From Anadara kagoshimensis (taxonomy: Eukaryota > Mollusca > Bivalvia > Arcoida > Arcidae): 64,000 bases of DNA. The position numbers and the translations under genes were made by a program. The notes below the pieces were generated by a model. That model was not told the origin of the DNA and searched no databases. It saw only the letters and a list, made by a program, of their open reading frames with translations. Below are positions 1 to 13,123 of the stretch, piece after piece (positions within the stretch are counted from its first letter, which is position 1; the number at the start of each line of letters is the position of its first letter). The stretch is taken from the NCBI GenBank assembly GCA_021292105.1, contig CM037871.1, forward strand, positions 34,965,997 to 35,029,996, written 5' to 3'.

Positions 1-314
1 TTGGGAAATTTCATGTGGCTAGTTATTTGCCCATCCCCTGATTTTTGGTGAGGCGAGTAAAGTATTCCAAGTTGATATTGGATGAGGTTTCACTGTACTG
101 CAATGAACGTCATATCTTTAGTAAATCACATTTGTTTTTCAGAAAAAATGGCTTTTTCTTATTCTTCCACAGCACCCAGTCTCACTTCCCTGGTGGAGGT
201 TCATTTGTTTAATTTAACTTGCCAGTTTTCAATGTTTTTAACTTTGCTTTCCAGATTGTGATTTGAATCCTGACCGATATGTTTGTGTCTGATTGTATTA
301 ATTCTATATTTCAG
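1..314 (+). other. TRPM intron, 3' part
   Basis: Non-coding sequence before the TRPM exon. It ends in a good acceptor (ctatatttcag) directly before position 315. A second pyrimidine-rich acceptor-like stretch ends near 172, but what follows does not resemble TRPM. Confidence 0.6.
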
Positions 315-1694
315 AGTTGAAAACATGACTATGAGAATGGATGATGTTAACCAAAAGGAAAATTCCATAAAGTTGTCACTTCAAACTGTGGACTATCGAT
401 TAACTAAGCTAGAAGAACTCTCCTTGCAATCTACAGACTTACTCAATGTAATGAAGGTTTATCTGTCCAGAGGGGTAAGGCACATCAGTGCCTCGAGCAC
501 GTCCAGTCATGGTCAAGTGGAGAGTCAAGAATCAATTATAGAGCAAGGGGATTTAGCCGCTTACGATGAGCCTGCTGTTTTAAAACCTGATGATGGATCT
601 GTGATGACTAAACGCAAGTCAACTGAAAGCTTAGACAAATCCAATACATCTGAACCTAGTTCCACCATGAGAAGCATTCCGTCACCCATACTGGTACATT
701 CCAAAAAGCCTGTCAAAGAAGAATACATACGTAAATACACAGATTTTACCAAATCTGGCAGTCCAAAAATCTCGTCACCAAGGAAACCGTTAGAACGAAG
801 CATTAGTCAGAGATCTAAACATTCACTGCCAAGGTTACCAGAATTAAGCTCTGAGGCCCTGCATGATTTGGGAAGAAACATGAAGATAATGAAGCAAGTT
901 TACATGACAGACGAAATGTTCCGGATGATCTGACCGTTGATGTCAATAAAGCAAATAAAACCAGTGGTATTACCATGGTTACAGAGGATACAGTTCTCCT
1001 TGATAAAAATCAGTCCTCTGTTTATTCAGCACCAAAGTTTTATATCGACGTTGCTGAAGCAGAAGATCACTCTAATAACGATAACGATACAACTCACAAT
1101 GAATATTTGTCCACCATTGCACCAGGATCACCATGTCGATCTAGATCTCAATCAACATCATCAGCTATTTTCACTGCTGCAGAAAATAATTCAGCATCGT
1201 CGTCTGCACTTGCACAACTGACCCCAATATTGACCTCTGTGAATTCTGAATACACAACTATAACAGACGAAATTGACACTTCCTGTATGGTTGACAGGAG
1301 TCCTCCAGGAAGCCCATCCTCAGCAGGCTCATTTTTCCCTATAAATTCTTTGATTCTAAAAGAAAAGGAAAGATTTCGCTACTAAGACTGAAAATGCAAG
1401 ACTAAGAAAAGCAGAAGAAGCAGAAAGTCGAAAATGGAAAAAGTAATACGCGAACGGTTAAGGCAGATTTCATTGGATGAAACTGATAGCATTAGTGATA
1501 TTGCTAAGTTGGTTGTAGATGATCTTAACCTAAATAAAGATGATCATTCTAGCCAGGAGGAAGAGGATGCAGAGGATGATATTCAAGGTTCAACAGAGAG
1601 TATAGCCGAGAAAGCAAAACCTTTTACAGACACAGTCGAAATTCGTATAAGACGACCCTCACAGGACAACGAAACCCAAACCTACAATGCTTAA
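315..1694 (+). CDS. TRPM: TRPM1/3-like channel, C-terminal exon (partial gene)
   Basis: Last coding exon of a TRP melastatin cation channel of the plasma membrane; the rest lies upstream of the window. The exon starts after ctatatttcag; its first base completes an Arg codon, followed by VENMTMRMDDVNQKE and SLQTVDYRLTKLEEL. This closely matches the TRPM1/TRPM3 C-terminal coiled coil (ENMSMRLEEVNE, SLQTVDIRLAQLE). Further on, SEYTTITDEID matches the vertebrate EYTSITDCID tail motif, then a Ser-rich tail and KTENARLRKAEEAESRK / MEKVIRERLRQ. There is no alpha-kinase domain, so it is not TRPM6/7-like. The reading frame changes three times: at an A-run near 875, in the purine stretch 1361-1372, and at the A-run 1431-1434. 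Sensible protein continues in a new frame each time. Either consensus homopolymer errors or a decaying tail would explain this. I favour sequence error because the whole length still looks coding. The stop is at 1692-1694. Confidence 0.85.
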
Positions 1695-1891
1695 TGGTGT
1701 GCAAACCTAGCTAATTGTAAATAATTGTAGACATAACTAACTGTATATAAATATGTGAAATGTCTCTGGTATCCAGAACGTATGGATTTTTTTCTGATAT
1801 TTAAATTTCATCTCCTACATTGACATGTGTAGAGATTCAGCCATAATTTGCAGCTAACTGTGAATAATGAATGTTGTCTTCAAAAAGGAAT

Positions 1892-1897
1892 AATAAA
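1892..1897 (+). promoter_or_regulatory. AATAAA poly(A) signal of TRPM
   Basis: First AATAAA after the TRPM stop, about 200 nt downstream. Further AATAAA hexamers follow (for example near 3150), so longer 3' ends are possible. Confidence 0.5.
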
Positions 1898-2740
1898 GCC
1901 AGTTTAGTTATCAGGCCTTCATAAAAACAGCCAGTACACCAGTTAACATTTTAACATTTCAGTTTTTTAAAGAATTTTTTTTCTTTTTCTTTTCTTTTTC
2001 TTTTTTTTGTACTCCTTTCCCCCTTCTATCTCTGAATTATTGACGATCCATACAGTATTATTTCAGTTTAACCCACATTACAGAACAATATTTACATGTT
2101 TAAATTTTTATTTTTAATTTGTTAATCCTATTAATGAAATGTTTTTGATAATTAAATTTGTTTAACATAGATTATTCATTATTGTTTTATAATGTGGGGT
2201 TGTTATTGTATGACAATATATACCGTAGCATAGTTTTGTTTGTTTTTGGGCTGCATGTTTGACCTTAAGTTAACTGATATTCTAAAGACATTTCCTGTCT
2301 AAAATTGAGGGAATTAAGGGACTTTTCTTAAAATTGATTGATTTTTAGCTCAAATGTCGCACCTCTTGCCACCTGCGTTCAAATCCAAGTATGGAAGATC
2401 CTAATGTGAGGAAGTTTGATGATTTATATACCGAAAGTCAATTATTTTATTATCTGGGTATTCCAGTTTCTTACACTTGAAAGAATTTTGATAGCAGCAT
2501 AAAACACCATTACTCAACTGAACGCTTGCCCTAAATCTAAGTTACTATTTTTGTTTGTACAAGGGTCATACAGGCCAGTATTATCAATGTATTGAACTAT
2601 TATTATGATTTATTTTTGTTTAACATTGTCTGAATCTCATTATGATGGTTATTTTGTTTATAGTGAATAGAAATAGAATTTGTAATGAGAGAGAGAGAGA
2701 GTTAATGTATTCTTTAATGAAGTTTACTATTATTTTTAAA

Positions 2741-2787
<47 letters not shown>

Positions 2788-5700
2788 ATGCTTCTTTATT
2801 AGTTTGAAATTTAAAACCTAATAGAGTGAATTTTAAGTTGTCATTATCAGAATTTTTAATATTTATGTTGATGAAATTATTAGATGATATAAACTTTTAT
2901 TTATAAACATATGGATATCTATATATAAGATGTTATTTTTTTTTATTTATGTGTTCGTTTGCCATTAGTTATAAGATTTATTTGGTTCCTAGATCTGTTT
3001 TAAGAAGTGCTATATATATGTTTAATACACCCTTATTACATTTGGTGCATACTGTAAACGTATTTAATTCCGCATGTATTTATTTTTGTGGTATGGGAAA
3101 TTTAAGCATATCTGCAAGTTAAATGTTCGCGTTTTTGAAAAATGCACTATAAGAAAATAAACATGAAATAATTTTTGCTTGGTATTATTTTCACCCAAAG
3201 CAAACAACGGGGAAATAAACGAAAATTAATACACCACAAAATTAAATATGTTTACAGTATTAAATTAGCTGTGAGGCAAGTGCTAACCAAACTTGTTTCA
3301 TGTATGTTACCTCAGTTCAATGACGTAAGATTGTACCACTATTACACAAAACACAACTTTAAATCGTTGGTGTTTATTTTAAACTGCAAATCTAATAAAA
3401 CTGTTTTCAGGCAATAAGTAATTATCAGGTAACAAGGTGATATTGTCTATATATTGTGGTCAGTTAATCAAATATGACCAGGTCCAGCCATTTTAAATAA
3501 TGCTTGTTAGCAGCCACCACAGGCCTCTGTACCCAATATAATAATTGAGTTCAGTGAAAGTTATCTCCCTTGCTTTGACTTGTTATATTTTAATAACCAA
3601 CATGTTTTTGGTGCATTTTTATTTGTAAATGACTAATTTTATACAAATAAACTGTCTGAATAGTTAAATGATTGTAATGGTTTTGGAAACCTGTGTTTAT
3701 TTGTTGATAATGTGTATGAAAAATGTTTTTTTGTGGTTTCAAATGACGGTTGATATGTACAAATGTATATAAATTTATTTTTTTGTCTCTTGTTATTATT
3801 AATGAATTAATTTTACATTTATTTGATTCATAAGTCTCTAAAATTTGACTTATTGTCCATAGTTGAATATGTTTAAGCCATTCGACTTACCCTATGTGTG
3901 GTTGATAGCCTGTTTAGCCCTCCGAGCAACACTGCTAAATAGTTGAAGCTGATTGTGATCTACGTAGTGTACACTGTGAAATCATAATTTTCATGGTGTC
4001 AAATTTTCTTGGTTCTAAAGAAATAAACCTTTTCTAGAGTGGTAAATTTGTGGTTTATATTTTCCGTTCAATCTACATTTGTAATAAATACTATTTCTCT
4101 TTCACATGTAAATTTGTAGGCCAGTGTATTCATGAAAACACTGAAAATTGGGACATCGTGAAAATTGTTAATTTCACACTACAGTACTTTTACCAATACA
4201 GTTTACAGTAAATATTGTCAGACACTAAGAGTACTTTGTAAAACATTTCCCATGTATTTCTTGTATATTATTATATATTTTTGATTGTATGTACAGGGGT
4301 GAATTTTTATTAAAAATTTGGTTTTACAAAAAATAAATTTTGCAAATGTATAATTTTTTGGTTACCGCATGTTCTTTCATCTTTATATTTTTATCTACAA
4401 TTTTTACTCAAATGAAGAAATACAATTGTTAATTTAATTATTGTTTAATGGTATTAAATTTCACTTTAACTCACTGACTCTCACTTATTACATATTTCCA
4501 TTAAATTTTAATTTCAATAAGAAATTTTCATGGGATTTTGTTTTGTTCATTGTAAATTTCCTTGGGTTTTTCCTTTCGTTATTTCTCAAATCAAAATGCA
4601 TGAAAAACTGCATGGTCTGTTTGTCATGTTTTATGTCAAAAACTCACTTCACACCCACATTTTGTACACTTACAAGTCCATCTTTCTGTATTGTTAAGCA
4701 CTCATTCCATATGCCCAATTCCTGTAAAATCTTGACAGGAAAGTGACATCCCATTAAATCAAAATAGTTATATCTATGATTTTATTTTTCTTTATATTTT
4801 TATATTTAGGTTCTCAAAGGAACAAAACATACTGTTAGATTGTAAATTTTTGTGGGTATTTAATTTTGCTATTTTAATTTTTTTGTGGCCATTTAATTTC
4901 GCTACAGCAATTTTCTCAGTGGAATCAAATGTGGTTTGTTTTGCCAAAAATAATGTCCAAATGCTATAGGTAAAATAATGTCAACTTGAAAGCTTCTTTT
5001 GTATTTATCACTTTGTCCTATATATTTTTACCTTGATGATCAAAACTGAAATTGAATGACCAAGAAGATAGATAAATAAATAGGTTGATGTTATTACCAC
5101 ATATTTTTTTATACATGTATTATACTTCATGTACATCGATCAATTAGGATTGAATAGTCTAATTTAGAATTAAATCCAAATTTTATTGATTAAAATATTT
5201 AATTTAAGTGAGATTTGTAAAAATAGCCTTCCAAAAATTGCTGTCTTAAGTGATAGATGATCTGACCGTAGGTTAAAAACAAAATGGCGGACCTAAACAC
5301 GTATTTACGTTTTTGATAAAAATGATGTAATATTTTAACCAATATGACAATTTTCTTTTGTTAAGCCTTTATTTATCACTAAATTGATGTTTTTAAGCCA
5401 TTTATAACGTATATATAGCCCATATATACGGTATATAAAAACATAATAATAAAATAAGTGGTAATAACGCATTAGTTGTTGCCACATATGGGGCAATAAC
5501 CATTTCGTAATAAATAACACATTGCATTGTAGTATTATTTATTTGTTTGTTTGTTTGTATTTATACACAATATAATTTATTTATGGATTATATTTTGTTA
5601 GTGATCAGCTGCAGTTATTTTTCTATGAATTGTTTTGGATTTTATTTTGTTGATCCATTGATCATTTTGTGTATTGCTTATTTTAATTCTATGTACTTAT

Positions 5701-7733
5701 TATGTTTAAAAGATTCAGTGGCATAGAGCTGATTAGCAAAAATGTTTGAACTTATCCCACAAAAAGCTTTGGCATGAAACAAGATCAGGAACTTTTATTT
5801 TCATGATACAGCTAAATTTTGCATTTTTTCCTGAAAAATGTTATGGTTGTTCAAGGACATTGTAACATGAAAAAGGAAATGTACATTTCTATGACAACAT
5901 GCTGATGCAAATACTAAATGACAGTCCTAGTCTGGTTTTCAAAATCACTTTTTAACTAAGTTTTTCCTCAAATTAAAATTAACAAATTTGAAATCTGAAA
6001 AAATTGTTGATTTCTGGATATTCAGAAATGTAAGATTACTTATTTGCTTATGACATCAGTTTTATAGTTTAGTTGAACCTTAGTACATTTAGTCTAAGAA
6101 ACTGCTAAAATCATAGATCACTTTAAGCTTTTAATACCAGTTCTCTAGTTTTGCCAAAACATTTGCATTGTATTACTATTTCAGACTGTTAAAATTGAGT
6201 TATTTAGAGAGCCAAGTTTTGAAATGTTTGTGCCATCTCTCTGTTTTGGCATTCATCATTAATTAATGCTAATTATGTTTTATGCCACTTGAACCTTGTG
6301 TTAATTAACTACGAAAGTAATAAATAGTGATGTTATGTGTGATCTCACTTTTAATGGAAGGTTGGTCTTTATCGTCAAAGTTAATGTCAAACACCCATAG
6401 ATTCACAGAGACAAATCTAGTCGTATCATGTGTCATGTACCGGTAGTTATCAACCAGGTCAATTGGAAAAAAAACAAATGCCCCAAAACATCAGAGGTTG
6501 AATTTAACTTTTATGTTAATTAGGCCTCCTACAGTGTTCAATCTAGAATTTTTCAGAAAAGGGGGGGGGGGGCATTTTCAAAAAGCTTGTCTAAAACAAT
6601 AATATCAATATTTTTTCATTCATGTAATGTTAAATATTGCCCACATAGACTTTAACAATGGGACATTTGGCAAAGTTAGGGGCCAATGCCCCTTCTAGAA
6701 TGAACACTGTTTCCAAGAGGTAAAGAAGAGCATGAATCTTGTCCGTTCCTGGTTTGAAGCTATATGTCAGTATTTAGCGTCTAGTAAGTCCTGTACTTGG
6801 TGTGAAGGCTTGATGGGCTCTCTCTTTCTCTGTGTGTCTGATCTCATTTATCTCTATATTGTTTATACCAGCCTCCATAATACATTACCAAATATGAGGA
6901 CAAATAATAAATATTTTTTAAAAGAAATGTTTGATCTCTTTGTTTTGTGTTGTGTTCATGATATGACAAAGTAATCCACGAAAACTGTGTTACTTGAAGC
7001 TATCTCAGCAGTTATGAATCATACGCAGATGAATAGTTTCATGTCCAGAACGAGTTTCAGCAAGTTGTAAAAAAGTTTTTTAAGTGTTTGTTGTCCAGAG
7101 AGGTTTGACTGTGTACAAACAAAAGTCGCCTATCTAGATCTCTTCATAGTTAGATAAAGCTGAAATGTCTTTCATATTACTACAAACAAGTATTAGATCT
7201 TAAATACCAAGATATTTATGTAAATATAATTTAATTCTTTATTTCAAGCTTTTTGATTGGTCAGACCTTTTCTATTATTTTTGCATGAATGAACTGGCAA
7301 ATGTATTTTGTGGTGCAAGAAAACATATATATTAAACCTCTGTTGGAGATATTAACTATCTGGCTCCTCTAGAAGTGATATCATAGATTTAATTATTCTT
7401 GCATCCCAGATAGAAAAATCCATAAATTTTCTAGTGACATAATTTTGCAATTTATTGATGATTGACTCTAAACTAAGCCATAAGGCACCTATTTTAAACT
7501 ACGCCATACGACACATAGTCCTGCGATTTGCCATGATGTACCTCTTTGTAAGATACCAGGTACATTGAATTGCCACACAAACCACAATACCTGTAATGAT
7601 GTGCAATTGGTTTTATATTTTAACAAGTACGGTATATACAGCAAATAATTGTGATGTGTTCAATATGTCTTATTTGCCAAGATAGATATGTTTGCAGTGT
7701 TGTTTTATAAGCAACATATTTATTGTTTGCTTG
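1898..7733. other. intergenic or long 3'UTR, no gene seen
   Basis: AT-rich sequence with no ORF resembling a known protein on either strand. It contains two GA microsatellites (2686-2702 and 2744-2783), a G10 run near 6561 and short T-runs. The short open frames are chance. Confidence 0.5.
2686..2783. repeat. (GA)n microsatellite, two tracts
   Basis: Perfect GA tracts at 2686-2702 and 2744-2783, separated by about 40 bp. Confidence 0.95.
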
Positions 7734-7984
7734 CCAGGCCCCGGTTTCACAATAATTTCTTAACTTAAGATTTTCCTTAACTTAAGTCCGACAAATTAAA
7801 AACCTTTATAATTTTGTTAATTGTTCTTTAAGATATTAAGAAATTTTAAAGATTATATCAAGCTTATGACATCTGCATTAGTTTTGACAAAATTAATGAT
7901 TCGTAGTTCCAAAAAGAGCTTGCCAAAATTTGCTAAATTTTGGAAATTCTTAGTTTAGGAATAATTGTGAAAACCCGGGCCAGG
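7734..7984. mobile_element. MITE, CCGGTTTCACAAT family, copy 1
   Basis: 251-bp element with terminal inverted repeats. Left begins ccaggccccggtttcacaat, right ends attgtgaaaacccgggccag. The subterminal motif ttcttaacttaag recurs inward. There is no coding sequence, so this is a non-autonomous DNA transposon. Confidence 0.75.
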
Positions 7985-8061
7985 ATTATTTTTATTGCCA
8001 GTCATATCATCATTATTATTTTTTTAAAGTATTTTGTTATTATAATCAGCATTATAGTTGG

Positions 8062-8473
8062 CCAAACTCCTTAAAATTTTACAATCATTTCTTAACTAAA
8101 AATTTTCTTAATTAAAATTCCGGTAACTTAAAGCAATATTTTAATGTTCTACAAATAAAAAGATTTAACAAAATTAGAATATAGATTCAATAACCTTAGG
8201 GTGATCTTTAGAATGTCACCTTATTTCCATGAATAGATTGAAAATTAACAAAATTCTTTTGATTTAACATCTGCCTTATTTAGGGAAAATATAAAAATAA
8301 ACCCAAATATTTTCTATTCTCTACAAAAAATCAAATTATCTAATAATTTATTTTTTGAGAAGGGCATAGAACGTATGTAATGATATAAGCAATTATATAA
8401 AAATAAACCTAAATATTTTATATAATTTCTTATATCATTACAGTTAAGGAATGATTGTGAAACTGGAACCAGG
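8062..8473. mobile_element. MITE, CCGGTTTCACAAT family, diverged copy 2
   Basis: Same family as the copy at 7734. Its ends read acaatcatttcttaact and aggaatgattgtgaaactgg. It is longer and more diverged, and AT-rich inside. Confidence 0.6.
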
Positions 8474-8549
8474 TCCTGCAGGTGAAGAACATTTTGCCAT
8501 ACATTTTAAAGTAAAATTTTCAACATGTTGGTTATATACCTGAAATATT

Positions 8550-8745
8550 GACGTATCACAGACCACACCCACAGTGTTCCCGGCAAAGGCCCGGCATGCT
8601 CGAATTACACACAAAAAGAATGAAAACTTTGTCTGAATTGTGCCATTTAATGATGTCACTGACACTAGTACGTCATTAGTTGTAGTGATGCTGCTTTGGT
8701 ACTGTGATGGCGACCAGTGTCGGAACATAAAGGGCATGGCCGGCG
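8550..8745. mobile_element. dispersed short element, copy 1 (pair with 13124)
   Basis: About 190 bp sharing long blocks with 13124-13284 in the same orientation, for example cacacaaaaagaatgaaaac and ggtactgtgatggc. The right end (ggcatggccggcga) is inverse to the left end of the other copy (tcgccggtcatgcc), so the parent was probably a TIR MITE. The open frame on the minus strand here lies wholly in the repeat. Confidence 0.6.
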
Positions 8746-9594
8746 ACATGTTAATTCAGTCTGTTCTAATGAGTATAAACATTGAATTAATAAATTATTT
8801 TTAAATAATTTGGTTAATTCTGTAAATTGAATTCTGGAAATTAATTTTCCAAAAATTTTTTTTTTTTTTTTTTTTTTTTTCATTATATGAATTAAATGTC
8901 TATTGTTAATGATTTTGCAAAATGCCTTAATTGTTACTTGTGAGTTACGGTACATGTATTTTGTTTCCTTGATTAATTTTTTAAGCTGAGCTTTTAATCT
9001 AGAAAATTTAGACATTTTGTTTCTATGATAAATTTTTTAACTTCAGCTTATAAGCTTGACATTTTATACTTTTAATTCTAACCAAAATCATGCCCATGAA
9101 CGCAAACAAAAAGGCAAATGTGTGATTTGAACAAGTATAGCAAAAATTTAAATACTGTTAGACTTTAAGTCACTGTTAGTTTATCTCTGTGTATACTTCC
9201 AGTATCAACCTGCATGTATATAACCATGTACTGATGCCCCTTTATTATTTACCCAGCCGTTGGTTGTTCAAGGTTCTGACTTTAGCTTCAAAAACAAACT
9301 TGTAAGAATGTTTTAATTGGTTTCAACAATCAAAAGATACTTTCAATTGATTTCACACCCGTAATAGTGGTGGGTTAAATTTTAATTTGCCTGGACAAAG
9401 ATGTATACAAGAGTTTGTATCTATCATTGTGATACTTATTGTGTGAAGTGAAGCTTCAATATCAGTGTCTGTTAAGATGTTTGTGAAAAAGTTTGTCTTG
9501 ATAAAAATATTTGATTTTTATTTATAACAGTTTTTTAAGTTAAACTTATTTTCAACTTCAGTGTTAAAAGTATTGCAATATTTTTACAACCAGA

Positions 9595-9816
9595 TATAGT
9601 CCGTCAGCGATATTGTGTCAGAGTGTTTATAAACATGGGCAAGTTTATTTTACATAAAAGGTATTAATACCGTGTTGTCGTATACATATATTCATGCCTA
9701 CGTGCGTTCATTTGTCAAACCCCCCCCCCTTTATATATCCCTATCTTAAGCTGTCTACATATATAAACTCTTCCATGTTTATAAACACTCTGCCACAATA
9801 TCGCTGACGGACTATA
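9595..9816. mobile_element. MITE, GTCAGCGATATTG family, copy 1
   Basis: 222 bp with inverted ends: tatagtccgtcagcgatatt on the left, and its complement ending ctgacggactata on the right. The arms continue through agagtgtttataaacatg. The TA at each edge suggests a TA target-site duplication (Tc1/mariner-like). Confidence 0.8.
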
Positions 9817-10020
9817 GTAAAGCTACCAGAACTAATGTCAACAACCCAGCATCATCAAGTCTTTAATTCGTTTCATTGGTTGATTTCAGAATATATTGTG
9901 ATATTTTGTTCATAGAATCAGGGAACATGTGTTTAGTTTTAGAATATGCAACTCACACACAAAATGCAAATATTTATTGTTACTGTTTGATTTTTGCCAT
10001 ATGATGTGTTAATGATAATT

Positions 10021-10743
10021 CATAGGCGTAGGAGCAGGGGGGGCCAGCGGGGGCCGGGCCCCCCAATGTCAGAGAAGGGGGGGCCAGGCCCCGCAATATA
10101 TTGTGTGAAATTTTGTATCATGCTAAAAAAAGAAAGAAAAAAAAACAAGATCTTTAACAGGAAATGTCCATCTAGTAACCAATCAATTATCAATTTCATC
10201 ATTATACTTGTAAAAGGGCGTCAAAATTTTCCGGGGTACCCCATATCCAGTGGCGGATTCAGCGGGGAGCGTAGGGGGAATACGCACCCCCTTTATGTCG
10301 CTAATAATACATATTGTTCAGCTCAGATTGCACCAGAATGCAGGACTTTTTCAAAATTTTCCGGGGGAGCATGCCCCCGAACCCCCCTAGAAGGTTCGAG
10401 CCTTCAAATCTTACATTATACGCCCCCTTTCTAAAATTCTGTATCAGCCTCTGATATCCATCTCCAATGAGGGTTGATTGTGGAACTTGTGTCATACAGT
10501 TATTTTTTATAATCTTGCCTTGATATCACAGCATTTTAAAACTATCAAAACGATGCACAATACATTGAAAATGCGTCTAGACAGGACTTAGTTTGGAAAA
10601 TTTTCCGGGGGAGGTCCCCCGGACCCCGACCTATGCGAGGGTTTAGCACCTCTCTCATACTCTCCCAGCTCGTGCCTGCGGCACAACATAAGACATAGCT
10701 TCGGTTTGGCCCCCCCAATATTAAAAACCCTCCTACGCCTATG
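10021..10743. mobile_element. GC-rich non-autonomous DNA transposon with 5-bp TSD
   Basis: 723-bp element with 14-bp inverted ends (cataggcgtaggag / ctcctacgcctatg) and a perfect 5-bp duplication TAATT at 10016-10020 and 10744-10748. The interior is strikingly rich in G-runs and C-runs compared with the AT-rich surroundings. It includes cagtggcggattcag near 10249, which looks like a hAT-type end and suggests an older nested element. No transposase is visible. A 5-bp duplication fits part of the hAT superfamily, but I do not assign it firmly. Confidence 0.8.
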
Positions 10744-10998
10744 TAATTACTTGATTTTCAATGTATTTATAACTTTTGTTTCTGTTATTAACAACTTAAG
10801 GTTTCTATAGCAACTATGAATGACTTAATTAATTTCAAATTTATGGGATTTTTTCGGTATTGTCATTCTTGAAAGAAAAACTGTTGTGTTTTTACCAAAT
10901 TGATCGAAAGTGCAAAATGCAAGAATTTATGTTTTTCTATTTGTGGAAATTTTATGGACAAATAATCTTAAAAAGGGTACATATCCCAGCACAAGTTG

Positions 10999-11197
10999 AT
11001 GGGGTTTGCTGCTGTACCACATGATACCTTCTAAAGTGTCTGCGAAACGCTTGTTTCCAATGGACATGGAATCGCACAATATGACAATTTCCCATAAAAA
11101 TGAGGTTATTCCGGTAATTTGTGGCGTTGACATTTTCCAAAATGTTCCGCACAAACGTTAAGAGGTATTGATCACATGGTACAGCGGCGAACCCCAT
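10999..11197. mobile_element. foldback MITE
   Basis: Inverted arms of about 35 bp: tggggtttgctgctgtacca on the left and its diverged complement tggtacagcggcgaacccca on the right, enclosing about 130 bp. The overlapping short open frames are not genes. Confidence 0.65.
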
Positions 11198-11738
11198 TTA
11201 GAAGTTTCTGTATTCAAAACCGTAATGAGAGATACCTGTGTACCATGAGGTCTAATTCATTGTGATTACTTAATAAATTACTACAGCATCATTTTATGCA
11301 TGCAGACCTATTTTGGTCAAAATAGTTTGAACATAATGTTCAGTGTATGAAAGAAGCTGGAATGCTAAGACTCTCCCAAGCAGGGAAAATAATATTATAT
11401 ATCACTGCCCCAAGGGTAATGGACTATTAGAACTTGATCGCCCAGGTATAAACATTGATGGCCATTTTCTAGATCAAATTTTAAACTTTTCACAAGAATA
11501 TAGAGATGTCAGCATTATACATATCATATTGTGTTAACAGAACCCCAAAATTTTCAGAAAAATATGCTGATTAACTGTAATAAATCAAAAATCTTTTTTG
11601 TTTTATTGTTTATTGTTTAAAAAAATCATAGAAATTTCTAAAGCTATCTGAAACCTTAAGTTTACATATTTCATTGGCCTAGTTGAAAGTCTAATGGTTT
11701 TGACCTCCAGCACCCCTGTAATGTGAATTCATATTTAG

Positions 11739-11977
11739 TATAGAGAGTCAAGTTTGACCTGGGCATTTGACCTTTATTTTGAATATTGAAACACCACATA
11801 TCCATCGAGTAATTTAGGAAATATAAAAAGTTGATATATAAGGATATATGGTAGTAATACCGGGTATCAGGTTTTATGATAATGAAACATACTGCCTTTT
11901 CCTAAATCACAGTCTATTAGCCCAATATAATATTCAAATTAAAGGTCAAATGGCCAGGTCAAACTTGATGCACTATA
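11739..11977. mobile_element. MITE with ~45-bp TIRs
   Basis: Left end tatagagagtcaagtttgac and right end gtcaaacttgatgcactata. The inverted repeats extend about 45 bp (ggtcaaatg and aatattcaaat are also matched). A TA at both edges suggests a TA duplication. Confidence 0.75.
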
Positions 11978-12587
11978 TTGGATCAAATAATGTTTTATAA
12001 ACCAATAGTATATGGATATGTTTCATTATATCTACAATTTTTAATGTGTTGTCAGTTTTTTATATCCTTAACTGGTATACATATTCATATGTTGAGTGGG
12101 TATACAGATTTTATGGTGAATATTTAACTTACCTATATTGCAAAAGAATCTCCTATATTTTTTTTGAAATTGAAATTCTCTTTTTTTCTGATAAAATAAT
12201 AAAGAACCTCTAAAAATATATTGTTGTTTTTGTTGTTAATTAAAAGAGCTTGAATTACTGGTACATGTATAGAAATGGATAAGAGATATACTTATGTGTT
12301 CCAATATTTCACCAATATTGAAATGTCACTCTTCAAAAGTTTTTGGAAGTGACAATGACAGACCTCAAAATACATGTGTATATAAAACTGTTAATTGGAA
12401 TATTGAGACGTGCATCCCTGGTATGCTATTAATATCCCAGTTAAAGTTCTTTAACTTAATCAAGACAATCCAATTCCTGAATGATTTAGGCCTGCTGCAG
12501 AAAATCAATGAGCAAAACAATGTTTCTTTCAATTTTTTCAAACCAAGACAACTTTCTCAAAATGTTCTTCCTAAGTGTGGTTTTAGT

Positions 12588-12916
12588 TGAGTTGAGTAAT
12601 GGTGTTTAACATCCCAATCAAGAATATTTCACTTATATCAAGATGTCACCAATGATAGGCTAAGGTTCAGAAATTTGGCCCGAGTGTTGCGCTGATGGCA
12701 TTATACAGCAGGGTTCTTTATCGTGCCAAGCCTACCTTGGCACGGGACCTCGTTTATTTTAAGTTCCCATCTGAAAGAACTATGACTTTCATTTCGAAAT
12801 GCCAAGTGATAGGCAAAAGAACAGTCACTACCCACTTTTAAGTCTTGGGTCGGCTTTAACCAACAACCTCCCACCTATGGAGCAAGCACTCTACCAACTG
12901 AGCTACCGCAGTGGTA
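12588..12916 (-). mobile_element. tRNA-derived SINE, family A, copy 1
   Basis: Read on the minus strand: a tRNA-like head with A-box GTAGCTCAGTTGG, then the body, ending at the tail module that reads gagttgagtaatggtgttta on the plus strand. The B-box is degraded here but clear in the copy at 37938. It shares its whole length with 20733, 37938 and 54206. Confidence 0.8.
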
Positions 12917-12919
12917 GGC

Positions 12920-13120
12920 CTGCTGAAGAAAACCACTAAGCAAAACATGTTTCAAACCAAGAAAACCACTTAGCAAAGCAAACAGACAAACTTTCTCAAA
13001 TGTTCTTCCTGAGTGTGATTCGAACTTTGGTGTTAAAAAGGTCATGTGATCCTTAAGGTTACACTTTAGACCACATCACTTAGTTCCAAGTCAAAAAGAG
13101 AAACGGGATGTAATTGATGG
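12920..13120. other. short duplicated sequence next to SINE
   Basis: The piece after the SINE repeats parts of what precedes it (ctgaagaaaacca, actttctcaaa, tgttcttcct), so the SINE separates two diverged copies of a short local duplication. Confidence 0.4.
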
Positions 13121-13123
13121 ATC

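Noticed and set aside
8444-9015. Two overlapping minus-strand open frames of about 100 codons
   Set aside because: Fall in a dispersed repeat and a T-run; no motif and repeat-like similarity to 13124-13284.
10020-10495. Several overlapping open frames in both directions
   Set aside because: All lie inside the GC-rich non-autonomous transposon; low stop density is due to base composition.
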